From: Methyloversatilis sp.
GTDB taxonomy: Bacteria > Pseudomonadota > Gammaproteobacteria > Burkholderiales > Rhodocyclaceae
Length of the DNA: 64,000 nt
NCBI RefSeq assembly: GCF_030696805.1
Contig: NZ_JAUYRO010000053.1
Coordinates: 1-64,000 of the forward strand
Direction: 5' to 3'
This document shows, piece after piece, positions 47,115 through 57,055 of this stretch (position 1 is its first letter; the number at the start of each line of letters is the position of its first letter). The translations under genes were made by a program, and so were the position numbers. Below the pieces are notes generated by a model that saw nothing but the letters and a program-made list of their open reading frames with translations, was not told where the DNA came from and searched no databases.

Positions 47115-47873
47115 CTAGCGTAGCCCGACGCGCAGCGACAGCGGCCAGCTCACCGTACGCGCCTGCGCCGGGTCGCCCCAGGCTGCGAGCAGCGGGACCG
47201 ACAGCCGTTCGACCGGGTCGAAGCCGTTCGCGGCCATGAAGCGTGCGGTGGCCGACCAGCTGCGCAGGTAGCCGAGCAGCTGCGTCGGCGTCCACCGTGC
47301 TGACAGCGCGAAGTCCGGTGCGGGCAGCAGCGGGAACGGGAAGGGCAGATCGCGATATCCCGTTTCGACATGATGGCGTTCGGCCGGCCACCAGGGGCCG
47401 ACCTCGTCACGATAGAAGTGCTGCACGATGCGGTCCACTTCACCGCCTTCCTCGCCGACGTGCAGTACGCCGTAACACCACGCCGCGATCACGCCGCCCG
47501 GTTTCAGCACGCGCCGCGCTTCAGGGTAGAAGCGGTCAAGATCGAACCAGTGCAGCGCCTGGGCGACGACGACCAGATCGACCGATGCATCGTCCAGCCC
47601 CGACGCCTCGGCCGGTGCGACCCGGTAGTCGATGCGCGCGCTCGGGGTCGCTTCGGCGATCTGCGCGGCGCTGGCGTCGGTCGCAATCACCTGTGCGAAC
47701 ACGCGGCTCAGATCGACGGCTGCCTGGCCGGTACCGGTGCCGCAGTCCCACACGCAGTCGCGCGCAGCGCACCGACTGGCCAGCCAGTCGAACAGTTCCG
47801 GCGGATAGGTCGGGCGGCTGCTCGCATAGTGGCTGGCGAGCGGGGCGAAGTGATCGGCGAACGCTTTGGTCAC
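47115..47873 (-). CDS. Class I SAM-dependent methyltransferase
   Basis: VWDCGTGTGQAAVDLSRVFAQVIATDAS; LVVVAQALHWFDLDRFYPEARRVLKPGGVIAAW. GTG start inferred. Confidence 0.9.
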   Translation of the reverse strand: MTKAFADHFAPLASHYASSRPTYPPELFDWLASRCAARDCVWDCGTGTGQAAVDLSRVFAQVIATDASAAQIAEATPSARIDYRVAPAEASGLDDASVDLVVVAQALHWFDLDRFYPEARRVLKPGGVIAAWCYGVLHVGEEGGEVDRIVQHFYRDEVGPWWPAERHHVETGYRDLPFPFPLLPAPDFALSARWTPTQLLGYLRSWSATARFMAANGFDPVERLSVPLLAAWGDPAQARTVSWPLSLRVGLR

Positions 47874-47880
47874 GGCTTGA

Positions 47881-49347
47881 TCATGACCTGGCGGGTCCGC
47901 CGCTGATGTCGAGGCACAGATACTTGATGTCGACATACTCCTCGATGCCGTGCTTCGACCCTTCACGGCCGAAGCCGGACTGCTTGATGCCGCCGAATGG
48001 CGCCACCGCGTTCGAGATGCGTCCGGTATTCAGGCCGACCATGCCGCATTCCAGTGCTTCGGCGACGCGCCAGCTACGGCCGATGTCGCGTGTGTACAGA
48101 TAGGCGGCGAGTCCGTACTCGGTGTCGTTGGCGAGCGCAATGGCTTCGGCTTCGCTATCGAAGCGGAACACCGGCGCCACCGGGCCGAATACTTCCTCGC
48201 GGGCGATGCGCATCGCAGGGGTCGCATCGGCCAGCACGGTCGGTTCGAAGAAGGTGCCACCCAGCGCATGGCGGCGTCCGCCGCACAGCACCCGGGCACC
48301 TTTCGCCTTCGCATCTGCGATCAGCGCCTCGACCTTTTCGATTCCTGCCATGTTGATCAGCGGCCCCTGTTCGACACCCGGTTCGGCGCCGTCGCCGACC
48401 ACCAGCCGCGCCGAAGCGTCGGCCAGCCGGGCGACGAAGGCTTCATGCACGCGGGACTGCACGATGAAGCGATTGGCGCACACGCAGGTCTGGCCGCTGT
48501 TTCGGTACTTGGCCGCCAGCGCGCCCTCGACTGCGGCGTCGATATCGGCGTCGTCGAACACGACGAAGGGCGCATTGCCGCCCAGTTCGAGCGACAGCCG
48601 TTTGAGGGTCGGTGCGCACTGCGCCATCAGCCGCCGCCCGACCGCCGTCGAGCCGGTGAAGGAAAGCTTGCGCACCGCCGGATCGGCGCACAGCACATCG
48701 CCGATCTGCGCCGGATCACCGGTGATCACATTGAGCACGCCCGGCGGCACACCGGCGCGCATGGCCAGTTCAGCCAGCGCGAACGCCGTCAGCGGCGTCA
48801 GTTCCGACGGCTTCACGACGACGGTGCAGCCGGCTGCCAACGCCGGGGCAACCTTGCGCGTGATCATCGCCAGCGGGAAATTCCACGGCGTGATGGCGGC
48901 GCACACGCCGACCGGCTGGCGCAGTGTCAGCAGCCGGGTGTCGTGCGCCGACGACGGAATGATGTCGCCATAGACGCGCCGGCCCTCTTCGGCAAACCAT
49001 TCGACGAAGGACGCGCCGTACTTCACCTCGCCGCGCGCCTCCGCCAGCGGCTTGCCGTTCTCGGCCGTGATCAGTGCCGCGAGGTCCTTCTCGTGCAACA
49101 GGATCAGTGCGCACCAATCGCGCAGCACCCCGGCGCGGGCTGCCGCGGTCAGTGCGCGCCAGCCGGGCAGGGCGCGGGCCGCCGCGTCGATCGCCCGCGC
49201 GGTTTCCGCAGCGCCACAGCCGGGCACGTCGGCCAGCCATTCGCCGGTCGCCGGATTGCGCACGGTCAGCGTGGCGCCATCGTCGGCCGTGATCCACTGG
49301 CCGTCGATCAGGTTGGCGCTGCGCAGCAGGGCAGATTCAAGGTTCAA
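47881..49347 (-). CDS. gabD: NAD(P)-dependent succinate-semialdehyde dehydrogenase
   Basis: ITPWNFPLAMITRKVAPALAAGCTVVVKPSELTPL; LELGGNAPFVVFDDAD; NSGQTCVCANRF. Start ambiguous (TTG at 49347 lies in a repeat). Confidence 0.93.
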   Translation of the reverse strand: MNLESALLRSANLIDGQWITADDGATLTVRNPATGEWLADVPGCGAAETARAIDAAARALPGWRALTAAARAGVLRDWCALILLHEKDLAALITAENGKPLAEARGEVKYGASFVEWFAEEGRRVYGDIIPSSAHDTRLLTLRQPVGVCAAITPWNFPLAMITRKVAPALAAGCTVVVKPSELTPLTAFALAELAMRAGVPPGVLNVITGDPAQIGDVLCADPAVRKLSFTGSTAVGRRLMAQCAPTLKRLSLELGGNAPFVVFDDADIDAAVEGALAAKYRNSGQTCVCANRFIVQSRVHEAFVARLADASARLVVGDGAEPGVEQGPLINMAGIEKVEALIADAKAKGARVLCGGRRHALGGTFFEPTVLADATPAMRIAREEVFGPVAPVFRFDSEAEAIALANDTEYGLAAYLYTRDIGRSWRVAEALECGMVGLNTGRISNAVAPFGGIKQSGFGREGSKHGIEEYVDIKYLCLDISGGPARS

Positions 49348-49359
49348 GATTCAAGACTC
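49332..49359. repeat. Short heptameric TTCAAGA-type repeat
   Basis: AGATTCAAGGTTCAAGATTCAAGACTCA; same family as 6778-6803. Confidence 0.75.
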
Positions 49360-49422
49360 AACATGGATGCGGCCGCGACAGGCGATGCTGAGCCACTTTC
49401 GGCCTGAAGCTTGCCTCTGATT

Positions 49423-50385
49423 TCAACCGAACAGCCCGAGCGCCATCAGCAGCGGCAACGACAGCCAGAACAGCAGCGTACTCCAGCCGATCAGCAGTGC
49501 CGAGGCGGCGGCATCGATCTTGAAGCGCTCGGCCAGCAGCAGCGATGTCATGAAGGTCGGGGTGGCGCATTCGACCAGCGAGGCGCGCTGCGCTTCGGTC
49601 GGCGCGTCGGACCACAGCAGCACGATGGCCCAGATCAGCAGCGGTGCGACCAGCAGCTTGACCGACGCGGCGACCAGCACTTCGGTGCGCGGCACCAGAC
49701 GGCGCCACGGTATGGTCATGCCGAGTACGAACATGATGACCGGGATGGCCGCCTGACCGATGAAGCGCGCCGCCTCGATCAGCGGCGGATAGGCCAGCCC
49801 GCTGTACTGCGCACCCAGTCCGAGGGCGAAGGCCCAGATCGGCGGCATCATCAGCACGGTGCGCAATACGTCCGGGCGCTCGCCTTCGGCGTGCGAACCA
49901 AGCCGGGTGGCGATCCACACGCCCAGCGTCCACACCACCGGCATGGTCATGAACATGTCGTTGAAGATGGCGTAGCGCATGGCGCCGGCGCCGAAGAAGA
50001 ACTCCAGCACCGGCGCGCCGACGTTGAAGGTGTTGCCGAACATGCCGCCCAGCATCAGCGAGGCGCGCGTCGTGTCGTGCAGCCCGGCGCCCAGTCGCGT
50101 CTTCCACAGCAAGACATAAAGCAGCGCGCCATTGGCCAGCGTGCCGATGCCCACCAGCAGCGGCACCGTCAGCAACTCGAAACTGATCGGCGTGCTGGCG
50201 GCCACCGCGAACAGGATGGCCGGATAGAACAGGTAAAGCACCAGCCGGTTCAGCTGCGCGCGCAGCACACCCGCGTCGTGACCCTCGCCCATGCGCGCCG
50301 CCCACCAGCCACCGGCCGCGACCAGAAGCGACAGCGGCAGCATGACCTGCACCATCAGCCCGAGCAGATTGCTGCCCAGCGTCAC
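49423..50385 (-). CDS. AEC family (auxin efflux carrier-like) transporter
   Basis: Ten hydrophobic segments; MFGNTFNVGAPVLEFFFG. GTG start overlaps the upstream MFS stop by 4 bp. Confidence 0.87.
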   Translation of the reverse strand: MTLGSNLLGLMVQVMLPLSLLVAAGGWWAARMGEGHDAGVLRAQLNRLVLYLFYPAILFAVAASTPISFELLTVPLLVGIGTLANGALLYVLLWKTRLGAGLHDTTRASLMLGGMFGNTFNVGAPVLEFFFGAGAMRYAIFNDMFMTMPVVWTLGVWIATRLGSHAEGERPDVLRTVLMMPPIWAFALGLGAQYSGLAYPPLIEAARFIGQAAIPVIMFVLGMTIPWRRLVPRTEVLVAASVKLLVAPLLIWAIVLLWSDAPTEAQRASLVECATPTFMTSLLLAERFKIDAAASALLIGWSTLLFWLSLPLLMALGLFG

Positions 50386-51677
50386 GCCTGCACCTCGGTC
50401 AGATTGCGGCCACGCGTTTCGGTCACCATGGCCGCACCGGCCAGACCGATCAGCGCAGCGACGACGAACACCGACATGCCGGACGCCATCGCTGCAGCAG
50501 TCGGTTCGCCCGGGCCGCCGATTTCGCGTTCGATCACCCAGCCGACCAGCGGTTGCTGGATGGCGGCGCCGAGAAAGCAGCCCACATTGACCACGCTGGT
50601 GGCCATGCCCGACAGCGCGGGCGGATTCACCTCTTTTGCGCTGGCCCAGCTCAGCGTGAAGGCGGCCGCCGACATGCCGAGCAGCGCGAACAGCGCATGG
50701 CTGGCCAGCGGTGTCAGCGGCATGCCCTGGGTCAGCGGCTGCCAGCACAGCAGATAGACGGTGCCGACCACCAGCATGACGCTCTTGCGCCGACGCAGCC
50801 GGTCGGACAGCCGTCCGATGAACAGTGCGCCGAAGGCAAAGGCGACCAGCATCAGGGTGGCGTGCTGCGCGGCCAGAGCGCGATCCATGCCCTGGACCTT
50901 CATCAGCCAGGGGATGCACCACAGGCCGGCGAATGAAAAGAAGCTGCCGGCAATGCCCAGATTGACGAACAGCCCGGGCCAGGTTGAACGGTTGCCGGCA
51001 ACGCGCCGCAGTCCCGCCTTCCAGTCGTCGGCCAGCGGCGCATGCGCCGCCTTGCCGGACAATTCGCGCAGCGACGGCAGACCGGCGTCTTCCGGCCGGT
51101 CGCGCACGTGCAGCCAGGTCAGCACCGCCAGCAGCATCGACAGCAGGCCCAGCGCCACGAATACCGAGCGCCACGACACCACGCCGACCAGCAAGGCAAG
51201 CGGCGTCGCAGCGACGGCCGCACCGAGGTTGCCGATGAACTGGGTCAGCCCGCTCATCGTGGCGAAGCGGCTTTCCGGAAACCAGGCGGCGTTGATCTTG
51301 AGCAGCGCGAGAAACGGGAAGGACACGCCCAGGCCGACGAGTGCGCGGCCGACCACCGCGACGAAAAGCGAATCTGCCTGGGCAAAAATGATAGCCCCGA
51401 TGCCGGCGATGACGCCGCCGAAGGCCACGATGCGCCGTGGCCCCAGCGTGTCCATCAGCACGCCGGTCGGGATCTGCATCAGTGTGTAGATCCAGAAGTA
51501 GCTGGCCGCAAGGATGCCGAGCGAGGCCGGGCCGACTGCAAAGTCGCGCGTCAGCTCGCCGGCAATTGCAGCAGGCGCGGTGCGATGGAAAAACACCAGC
51601 ACATAAGAGCAGGCGAGCAACAGGAATGCCGTCCAGCGCAGGCGGACCAACAGGCGGTTCTGTTCGGCGAGGAGCAT
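50382..51677 (-). CDS. MFS transporter
   Basis: 12 TM; PTGVLMDTLGPRRIVAFGGVIAGIGAIIFA; FIGRLSDRLRRRKS. Confidence 0.88.
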   Translation of the reverse strand: MLLAEQNRLLVRLRWTAFLLLACSYVLVFFHRTAPAAIAGELTRDFAVGPASLGILAASYFWIYTLMQIPTGVLMDTLGPRRIVAFGGVIAGIGAIIFAQADSLFVAVVGRALVGLGVSFPFLALLKINAAWFPESRFATMSGLTQFIGNLGAAVAATPLALLVGVVSWRSVFVALGLLSMLLAVLTWLHVRDRPEDAGLPSLRELSGKAAHAPLADDWKAGLRRVAGNRSTWPGLFVNLGIAGSFFSFAGLWCIPWLMKVQGMDRALAAQHATLMLVAFAFGALFIGRLSDRLRRRKSVMLVVGTVYLLCWQPLTQGMPLTPLASHALFALLGMSAAAFTLSWASAKEVNPPALSGMATSVVNVGCFLGAAIQQPLVGWVIEREIGGPGEPTAAAMASGMSVFVVAALIGLAGAAMVTETRGRNLTEVQA

Positions 51678-51751
51678 CGACCGGATTCTAGGTTGCACCG
51701 CAAGGATGCGCAGGCGCGCTGGCACCTGCGCATCAAGCTGTAACGGTTACA

Positions 51752-53707
51752 TCAGTTGTACAGATAGTTCGGCAGCCACAGGCCGATGCCGGGGAACATG
51801 TAGAGCAGGATGAGCATGATCACCTGGATGCCCATGAACGGCAGCATGCCGGAGAAGATCTGGTTCAGCGTCACGTGCGACGGCGCCACGCCCTTCAGGT
51901 AAAACGCCGACATCGCCACCGGGGGCGACAGGAAGGCAGTCTGCAGATTGATCGCCACCAGCAGGCCGAAAAATAGTGGGTCGATGTTGAAGTGCGCCAG
52001 CAGCGGCACGAAGATCGGCATGAAGATGACGATGATTTCGGTCCATTCCAGCGGCCAGCCGAGGATGAAGATGATGCACTGCGCGAGGATCATGAACTGG
52101 ATCGGTGTGAGGTCCATCGACAGCACGAATTTCTCCACCAGATCCTGACCGCCGAGCAGCGCGAAAGCGGCCGAGAAGATGGCGCTGCCGACGAACAGCC
52201 AGCACACCATGGCCGAGGTCTTGGCGGTCAGGAACACCGACTCCTTGATCACGCCGAAATTCAGCTGGCCGTAGGCGGCCGCCAGCAACGCGCCGCCGAA
52301 GGCGCCGATCGCCGCCGCCTCGGTCGGTGTCGCCAGTCCGAACACGATGGAGCCGAGCACCGCCAGGATGAGCACGGCCAGCGGAAAGAAGGACGACAGC
52401 AGCATCTTGAAGATTTCCAGCCGCTCGAAGCTGAGGATGGCGTAGAACGCGATCAGCAGTACGGCGCAGATGGCACAGGCGACCCAGAAGCTCGACGGGG
52501 CGGCCGGCGCTGCGGGTGTCTCATCGCTTGCAGGCGCTTCGGCGCCGGGCTCGGCCAGCGAGGGTGCAGGCGTTTCGGCAGCCATCGGCGCCGCCCCCGG
52601 CGGTTCTGCGAGGCCTGCTTCCTGCGGGGGCTCGGATACGCCGGCTTCCAGTGGCGGCTCGCTCAACCCGCCATCGCTGTCCGGCTCGGCCAGCGATGAA
52701 GACGAGTAGCTGCTTTCGAACGATTCGAGTCCGGCCGGTACCTCGTCGATCACCCTGACTGCCGTCATTGAGCTGTGGATGGCAAACAGCGACACCGCCA
52801 CCGCGATCAGCGGCAGCAGCGCGAGCCCGAGCTGGCCGAGCAGATTGCCCATCGGCACATCGGCGTTGCGCGGCCCTTTCACCGCGGCCAGCAGCGAGGG
52901 CAGGGCACGCGAGCCGTACTGGCGCGCCACCTGCGTCGCCAGCGCCGGCAGCGGAACGTGCCGTTCGGCCTCGGGCAGCGGCGGCGCCCAGTCGGGGCGC
53001 AGCTTCGCCATGATGATCACATACACCATGTACAGGCCGGCCAGCATCAGCCCGGGGAAGAAGGCGCCGGCATACAGTTTGACGACCGACACGCCGGCCG
53101 TCGCCCCATAGACGATGAGCATGACCGACGGCGGAATCAGGATGCCCAGACAGCCACCGGCCGTGATGACGCCGGCCGACAGCCGCACGTCGTAGCCGGC
53201 GCGCAGCATGGCCGGCAGCGCCAGCAGACCCATCAGCGTGACCACCGCACCGACGATGCCGGTCGCTGTTGCGAAGATGGCGCAGGTCACCAGCGTGGCG
53301 ATGGCCAGCGAGCCGGGCAGGCGCGACATCGCCAGATGCAGGCTCTTGAACAGCTTTTCGATCAGGTTGGCGCGCTCGACCAGATAGCCCATGAAAACGA
53401 ATAGGGGGATCGATATCAGCACGTCGTTGGTCATGACCGAAAACGCGCGCTGCACCATCAGGTCGAGCGTCTGCTGGGTCGCGATATCCGGGTTCTGCGA
53501 GCGGTAGGCCAGCCAGGCGAAGATGACGCCCATGCCCATCAGCGTGAAGGCGGTCGGAAAGCCCAGCATGATGGCCACCACGACGAGCGCCAGCATCAGC
53601 AGGCCCAGATGGCCGCTCGTCCATTCCGACGGCGCGGGCATCAGGATGGCCGTGGCGGCAATGATGATTGCCATCAGGCCGAAGCCGAAACGCAGTTCCT
53701 TCCTCAT
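51752..53707 (-). CDS. TRAP transporter large permease (DctM) with a central low-complexity insertion
   Basis: GILIPPSVMLIVYGATAGVSVVKLYAGAFFPG; ATPTEAAAIGAFGG; insertion LAEPDSDGGLSEPPLEAGVSEPPQEAGLAEPPG. Confidence 0.93.
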   Translation of the reverse strand: MRKELRFGFGLMAIIIAATAILMPAPSEWTSGHLGLLMLALVVVAIMLGFPTAFTLMGMGVIFAWLAYRSQNPDIATQQTLDLMVQRAFSVMTNDVLISIPLFVFMGYLVERANLIEKLFKSLHLAMSRLPGSLAIATLVTCAIFATATGIVGAVVTLMGLLALPAMLRAGYDVRLSAGVITAGGCLGILIPPSVMLIVYGATAGVSVVKLYAGAFFPGLMLAGLYMVYVIIMAKLRPDWAPPLPEAERHVPLPALATQVARQYGSRALPSLLAAVKGPRNADVPMGNLLGQLGLALLPLIAVAVSLFAIHSSMTAVRVIDEVPAGLESFESSYSSSSLAEPDSDGGLSEPPLEAGVSEPPQEAGLAEPPGAAPMAAETPAPSLAEPGAEAPASDETPAAPAAPSSFWVACAICAVLLIAFYAILSFERLEIFKMLLSSFFPLAVLILAVLGSIVFGLATPTEAAAIGAFGGALLAAAYGQLNFGVIKESVFLTAKTSAMVCWLFVGSAIFSAAFALLGGQDLVEKFVLSMDLTPIQFMILAQCIIFILGWPLEWTEIIVIFMPIFVPLLAHFNIDPLFFGLLVAINLQTAFLSPPVAMSAFYLKGVAPSHVTLNQIFSGMLPFMGIQVIMLILLYMFPGIGLWLPNYLYN

Positions 53708-54306
53708 TTCGCACTCCCGGCAGACGCCTCTTCAGGCAGGTCGGCGTGCACCATGTGGCGCAGCTTCTCGACGTCGACTTCCTCCACGTCCCGCACGCGC
53801 GACGGCCATTCACCCTGGCGGATGCAGATGATGCAGCGCAGGATTTCCACCACGCCCTGCAGCATCAGCGAGGCACCGGCCAGCGGAATGATGGCCTTGA
53901 ACGGATAGATCGGCGGGCCGTCGGCCGACACTGAAGAGTGTTCGTTGATCACCCAGGATTCGGACGCGAAGTCCCAGCCGGCCCAGCACAGCGCCAGCAC
54001 GCCCGGAATGAAGAACACGAAGTACAGGATGAGGTCCAGCGTGGCCTGGGTGCGCGGGCGGAAGAACCCGTACAGCACGTCGCCGCGCACGTGTCCGCTG
54101 GCGGCCAGCGTGTAGGCGCCGGCCATCATGAACAGCGTGCCGTAAAGCATGTAGGTGGCGTCGAACACCCAGGCGTGCGGCGTGTTCAGCACGTAGCGGG
54201 AGAAGACTTCCCAGGTGATGACAAGTGTCAGCAGCACCACGGTCCACGCAAAGGCGTGTCCGACCAGGGTGTTGAATCGGTCTATGCGCAGCAGCAGTTG
54301 TTGCAT
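53704..54306 (-). CDS. TRAP transporter small permease (DctQ)
   Basis: WTVVLLTLVITWEVFSRYVLNTPHAWVFDATYMLYGTLFMMAGAYTLAASGHVRGDVLY; overlaps DctM by 4 bp. Confidence 0.92.
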   Translation of the reverse strand: MQQLLLRIDRFNTLVGHAFAWTVVLLTLVITWEVFSRYVLNTPHAWVFDATYMLYGTLFMMAGAYTLAASGHVRGDVLYGFFRPRTQATLDLILYFVFFIPGVLALCWAGWDFASESWVINEHSSVSADGPPIYPFKAIIPLAGASLMLQGVVEILRCIICIRQGEWPSRVRDVEEVDVEKLRHMVHADLPEEASAGSAK

Positions 54307-54351
54307 GGCGGTTTCCTGATCCGGCAGGCACGCGCATCGATGCCTGCAATG

Positions 54352-54384
54352 AAAAAACCGGCGCCCCGTTCCGGAGCGCCGGTC
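54352..54384 (-). terminator. Intra-operon Rho-independent terminator between dctP and dctQ
   Basis: Minus strand ACCGGCGCTCCGGAACGGGGCGCCGGTTTTTTC. Confidence 0.85.
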
Positions 54385-54403
54385 TGTCACCTACCGAGCG
54401 GGC

Positions 54404-55531
54404 TCAGCCCTTCTTCGAGAAGAAGTGGTCGTAGGCCATGCGGAAATTGACGGTGGTGTCGTTCTGCCATGCAGCGGCGCGCTTCGCGAACGTGCGCTGC
54501 GATTCAAGCACCTTGGCGAACAGCGGGTTTTCGGATGCCTTCTTGTCGGTCACCTTGTCCCACGCGGCCAGTTGCGCCTTCAGGATCGGGTCCGGCGTCT
54601 TGTAGAACTTCACGCCCTGCTTGTCGCGCATTTCCATGTAGGCCGTGGAGTAACGGTCGATCGCCTTCCACGACATTTCGGCCGAAGCAGCCGGAACGGC
54701 AGACGCGATGATGGCGCGCAGGTCCGGTGCCAGGGCATCGAGGCGCTTCTTGTTGAACAGGATTTCGAACTGTTCCGACGCTTGGTGGAAGCTCTGCAGC
54801 ATGCACACCTTGGACACGTCGGGGAAGCCGAGCACCTGATCGCTCGACGCGTTGTTGAACTCGGCTGCGTCGAGCAGGCCGCGGTCCATTGCCGGGACGA
54901 TTTCGCCGCCGGGCAGCGCGTTGACGGACACGCCCATGTCGGTGAACACGTCGATCGACAGGCCGACGGTGCGGAACTTCAGGCCCTTCATGTCTTCCGC
55001 CTTCGACACCGGCTTCTTGAACCAGCCGAGCGGTTGAGTCGGCATCGGGCCGTACATGTAGGACACGACGTCCATGTTGAGGCTCTTGTAGATTTCTTCC
55101 AGCAGCGCCTTGCCGCCACCGAATTCGTGCCACGCCAGCACCATGTTGGCGTCCATGCCGAAGGCCGGACCGGAGCCCCACAGAGCCAGCGCGGAATTCT
55201 TGCCGTACCAGTAGGCAATCACGCCGTGGCCGCCATCGAGCGTGCCCTTGTTGACCGCATCCAGCAGATCGAATGCCTTGACCACCGAGCCGGCGGGCAG
55301 TACGTCGATCTTCAGCCGGCCACCCGACATGTCATTGACCCGCTTGGCGTAGTCCTGGGCGAATTCGTGGAAGATGTCTTTCGCTGGCCAGGTGGACTGG
55401 AAACGCAGCGTGATCGGCGACTGGGCGACCGAAATGCCCGGGAAGGCCACTGCCGCCGTACCGGCTGCGGTGCCGGCGGCTCTGGCCAGGAAGTTTCTGC
55501 GGGCTGCCTGGGGCTTGTTCTGTTCGGACAT
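54404..55531 (-). CDS. TRAP transporter substrate-binding protein (DctP family), Tat-type leader
   Basis: AARRNFLARAAGTAAGTAAVAFPGISVAQS leader; LRFQSTWPAKDIFHEFAQDYAKRVNDMSGGRLKIDVLPAGSVV. Confidence 0.93.
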   Translation of the reverse strand: MSEQNKPQAARRNFLARAAGTAAGTAAVAFPGISVAQSPITLRFQSTWPAKDIFHEFAQDYAKRVNDMSGGRLKIDVLPAGSVVKAFDLLDAVNKGTLDGGHGVIAYWYGKNSALALWGSGPAFGMDANMVLAWHEFGGGKALLEEIYKSLNMDVVSYMYGPMPTQPLGWFKKPVSKAEDMKGLKFRTVGLSIDVFTDMGVSVNALPGGEIVPAMDRGLLDAAEFNNASSDQVLGFPDVSKVCMLQSFHQASEQFEILFNKKRLDALAPDLRAIIASAVPAASAEMSWKAIDRYSTAYMEMRDKQGVKFYKTPDPILKAQLAAWDKVTDKKASENPLFAKVLESQRTFAKRAAAWQNDTTVNFRMAYDHFFSKKG

Positions 55532-55711
55532 GTCGTACTCTCCTCATCGTCGTTGTTGTGACCGCATCGTGCTGTGCGGTGCAATGATCGCCGTGTGCCG
55601 TACAGATACGACGCGTGACGATGCTAACCCCGCCGTACCGGCCACGACAAGGCGCACTGCAGCGTCGCTCCGTGAGCGGGCGCACCGTATATTTTCTGCC
55701 TTACGGTTTCC

Positions 55712-57055
55712 TTACTTGACCAGGCCCCAGTTCTGCAGTCGCTGAAACGCAAACTGCGCCTGCGCGTCCTTGTTGCCGCTGCGGATGTAGGCCGCGTAGT
55801 GCTGGCTGGCGTTGCGCTTGTCCTGCATGGTTTCGTAGGCAACACCCTTCAGGAACAGCGTGGACGGGTTGCCCGGCAGGATGCGGTCGTAGGCATTGAA
55901 CGATGCCAGTGCCTCCTGCGGCCGGTTCAGTGCAAGCTTCGATACGCCGCGCTGGTACAGCGCCTGGCCTTCGCCCGGATAGATCTCTGCCGCGCGCGCG
56001 AAGTGACGATCCGCATCGTCATACTGTTTCTGCGCAATCAGGCACTTGCCCATCAACACGTTGCCGCAGTAGTCGTCCGGCGCCGCCTTGAGCGCCCGGG
56101 CGAAATTGCCTTCGGCCTCTTCAATCGATTTCTTCGCCATCAACGATTCGCCGTCCTGCTGCGCCTTGATGGCCGGCGCGATGCGGCGCAGCGACGCCGT
56201 GTTGTCCATATAGCGTTCGCGCGACAGCTTCTTGTTGCGCAGCGCACCATAGGTGCCGTGCGCCTCGCGCTCGGCCGTGGCGTAACGCTCGTCGGACATC
56301 GGATGCGACGAGAACATGGTCTGCAGCAGACTGGGCTTGGCCTTGTTCTGGCTGCGCAGCATGTCCATCAGATTCACCATCCCGTCCGGGTTATAGCCGG
56401 CCTTGGTCATGTATTCCAGGCCCAGCGCGTCGGCCTGGCGCTCGTCGCTGCGCGAGTAGCCGGCGAGCAGCGCACTGGCGCCGACCTGGGTCGCGATATT
56501 GGCCAGCGGTGCGGCGCCGCGGTAGTCGGACATCGCCACCGCGACATTCACCGCTGTCGCGCCGACCTGGGCCATCATCGAGCGGCCGGCCTGTTTCGCG
56601 CTGTGGCGCGCATTGACGTGGCCTGTTTCATGGCCGAGCAGGGCGGCCAGCTCGTCCTCGCTGTCCATGTCCAGCATGATGCCGCGCGTGACCGCCATGC
56701 TGCCGCCGGGGAAGGTGTAGGCGTTGATGTAATTGGCGTTCACGACGCGTGCGTTGTAAGGCACCTCCGGCCGATGCGTGTTCTTCGCGAGCGACAATTC
56801 GAGGTTGTTCACGTAGCGGTTCAGCGCGTTGTCCTGCACCGCACCGTAGTCAGCCGAGAACTGCTTGGGCGAATGCTGGCGGTCGATGCCCAGCTCACTT
56901 TCCTCGGACATACCGACAACGACCTGCTTGCCGGTGATCGGGTCGGTCGCACAGCCGGTCAGCTGAGGCAGCGTCACCGCGGCGCCGGCAATGCCGGACA
57001 GCCAGAGGAAGTCGCGGCGTGACATTTCGCGGCGGAAGTAGCGGTCATGTGACAT
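55712..57055 (-). CDS. M48 family metalloprotease with C-terminal TPR
   Basis: LAALLGHETGHVNARHS (HExxH); TPR-like C-terminus; SRRDFLWLSGIAGAAVTLPQLTGC leader. Confidence 0.92.
   Translation of the reverse strand: MSHDRYFRREMSRRDFLWLSGIAGAAVTLPQLTGCATDPITGKQVVVGMSEESELGIDRQHSPKQFSADYGAVQDNALNRYVNNLELSLAKNTHRPEVPYNARVVNANYINAYTFPGGSMAVTRGIMLDMDSEDELAALLGHETGHVNARHSAKQAGRSMMAQVGATAVNVAVAMSDYRGAAPLANIATQVGASALLAGYSRSDERQADALGLEYMTKAGYNPDGMVNLMDMLRSQNKAKPSLLQTMFSSHPMSDERYATAEREAHGTYGALRNKKLSRERYMDNTASLRRIAPAIKAQQDGESLMAKKSIEEAEGNFARALKAAPDDYCGNVLMGKCLIAQKQYDDADRHFARAAEIYPGEGQALYQRGVSKLALNRPQEALASFNAYDRILPGNPSTLFLKGVAYETMQDKRNASQHYAAYIRSGNKDAQAQFAFQRLQNWGLVK

Noticed and set aside
47950-49407. 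485-aa plus-strand ORF antisense to gabD
   Set aside because: The gabD dehydrogenase motifs on the minus strand are unambiguous; this frame is low-complexity shadow.
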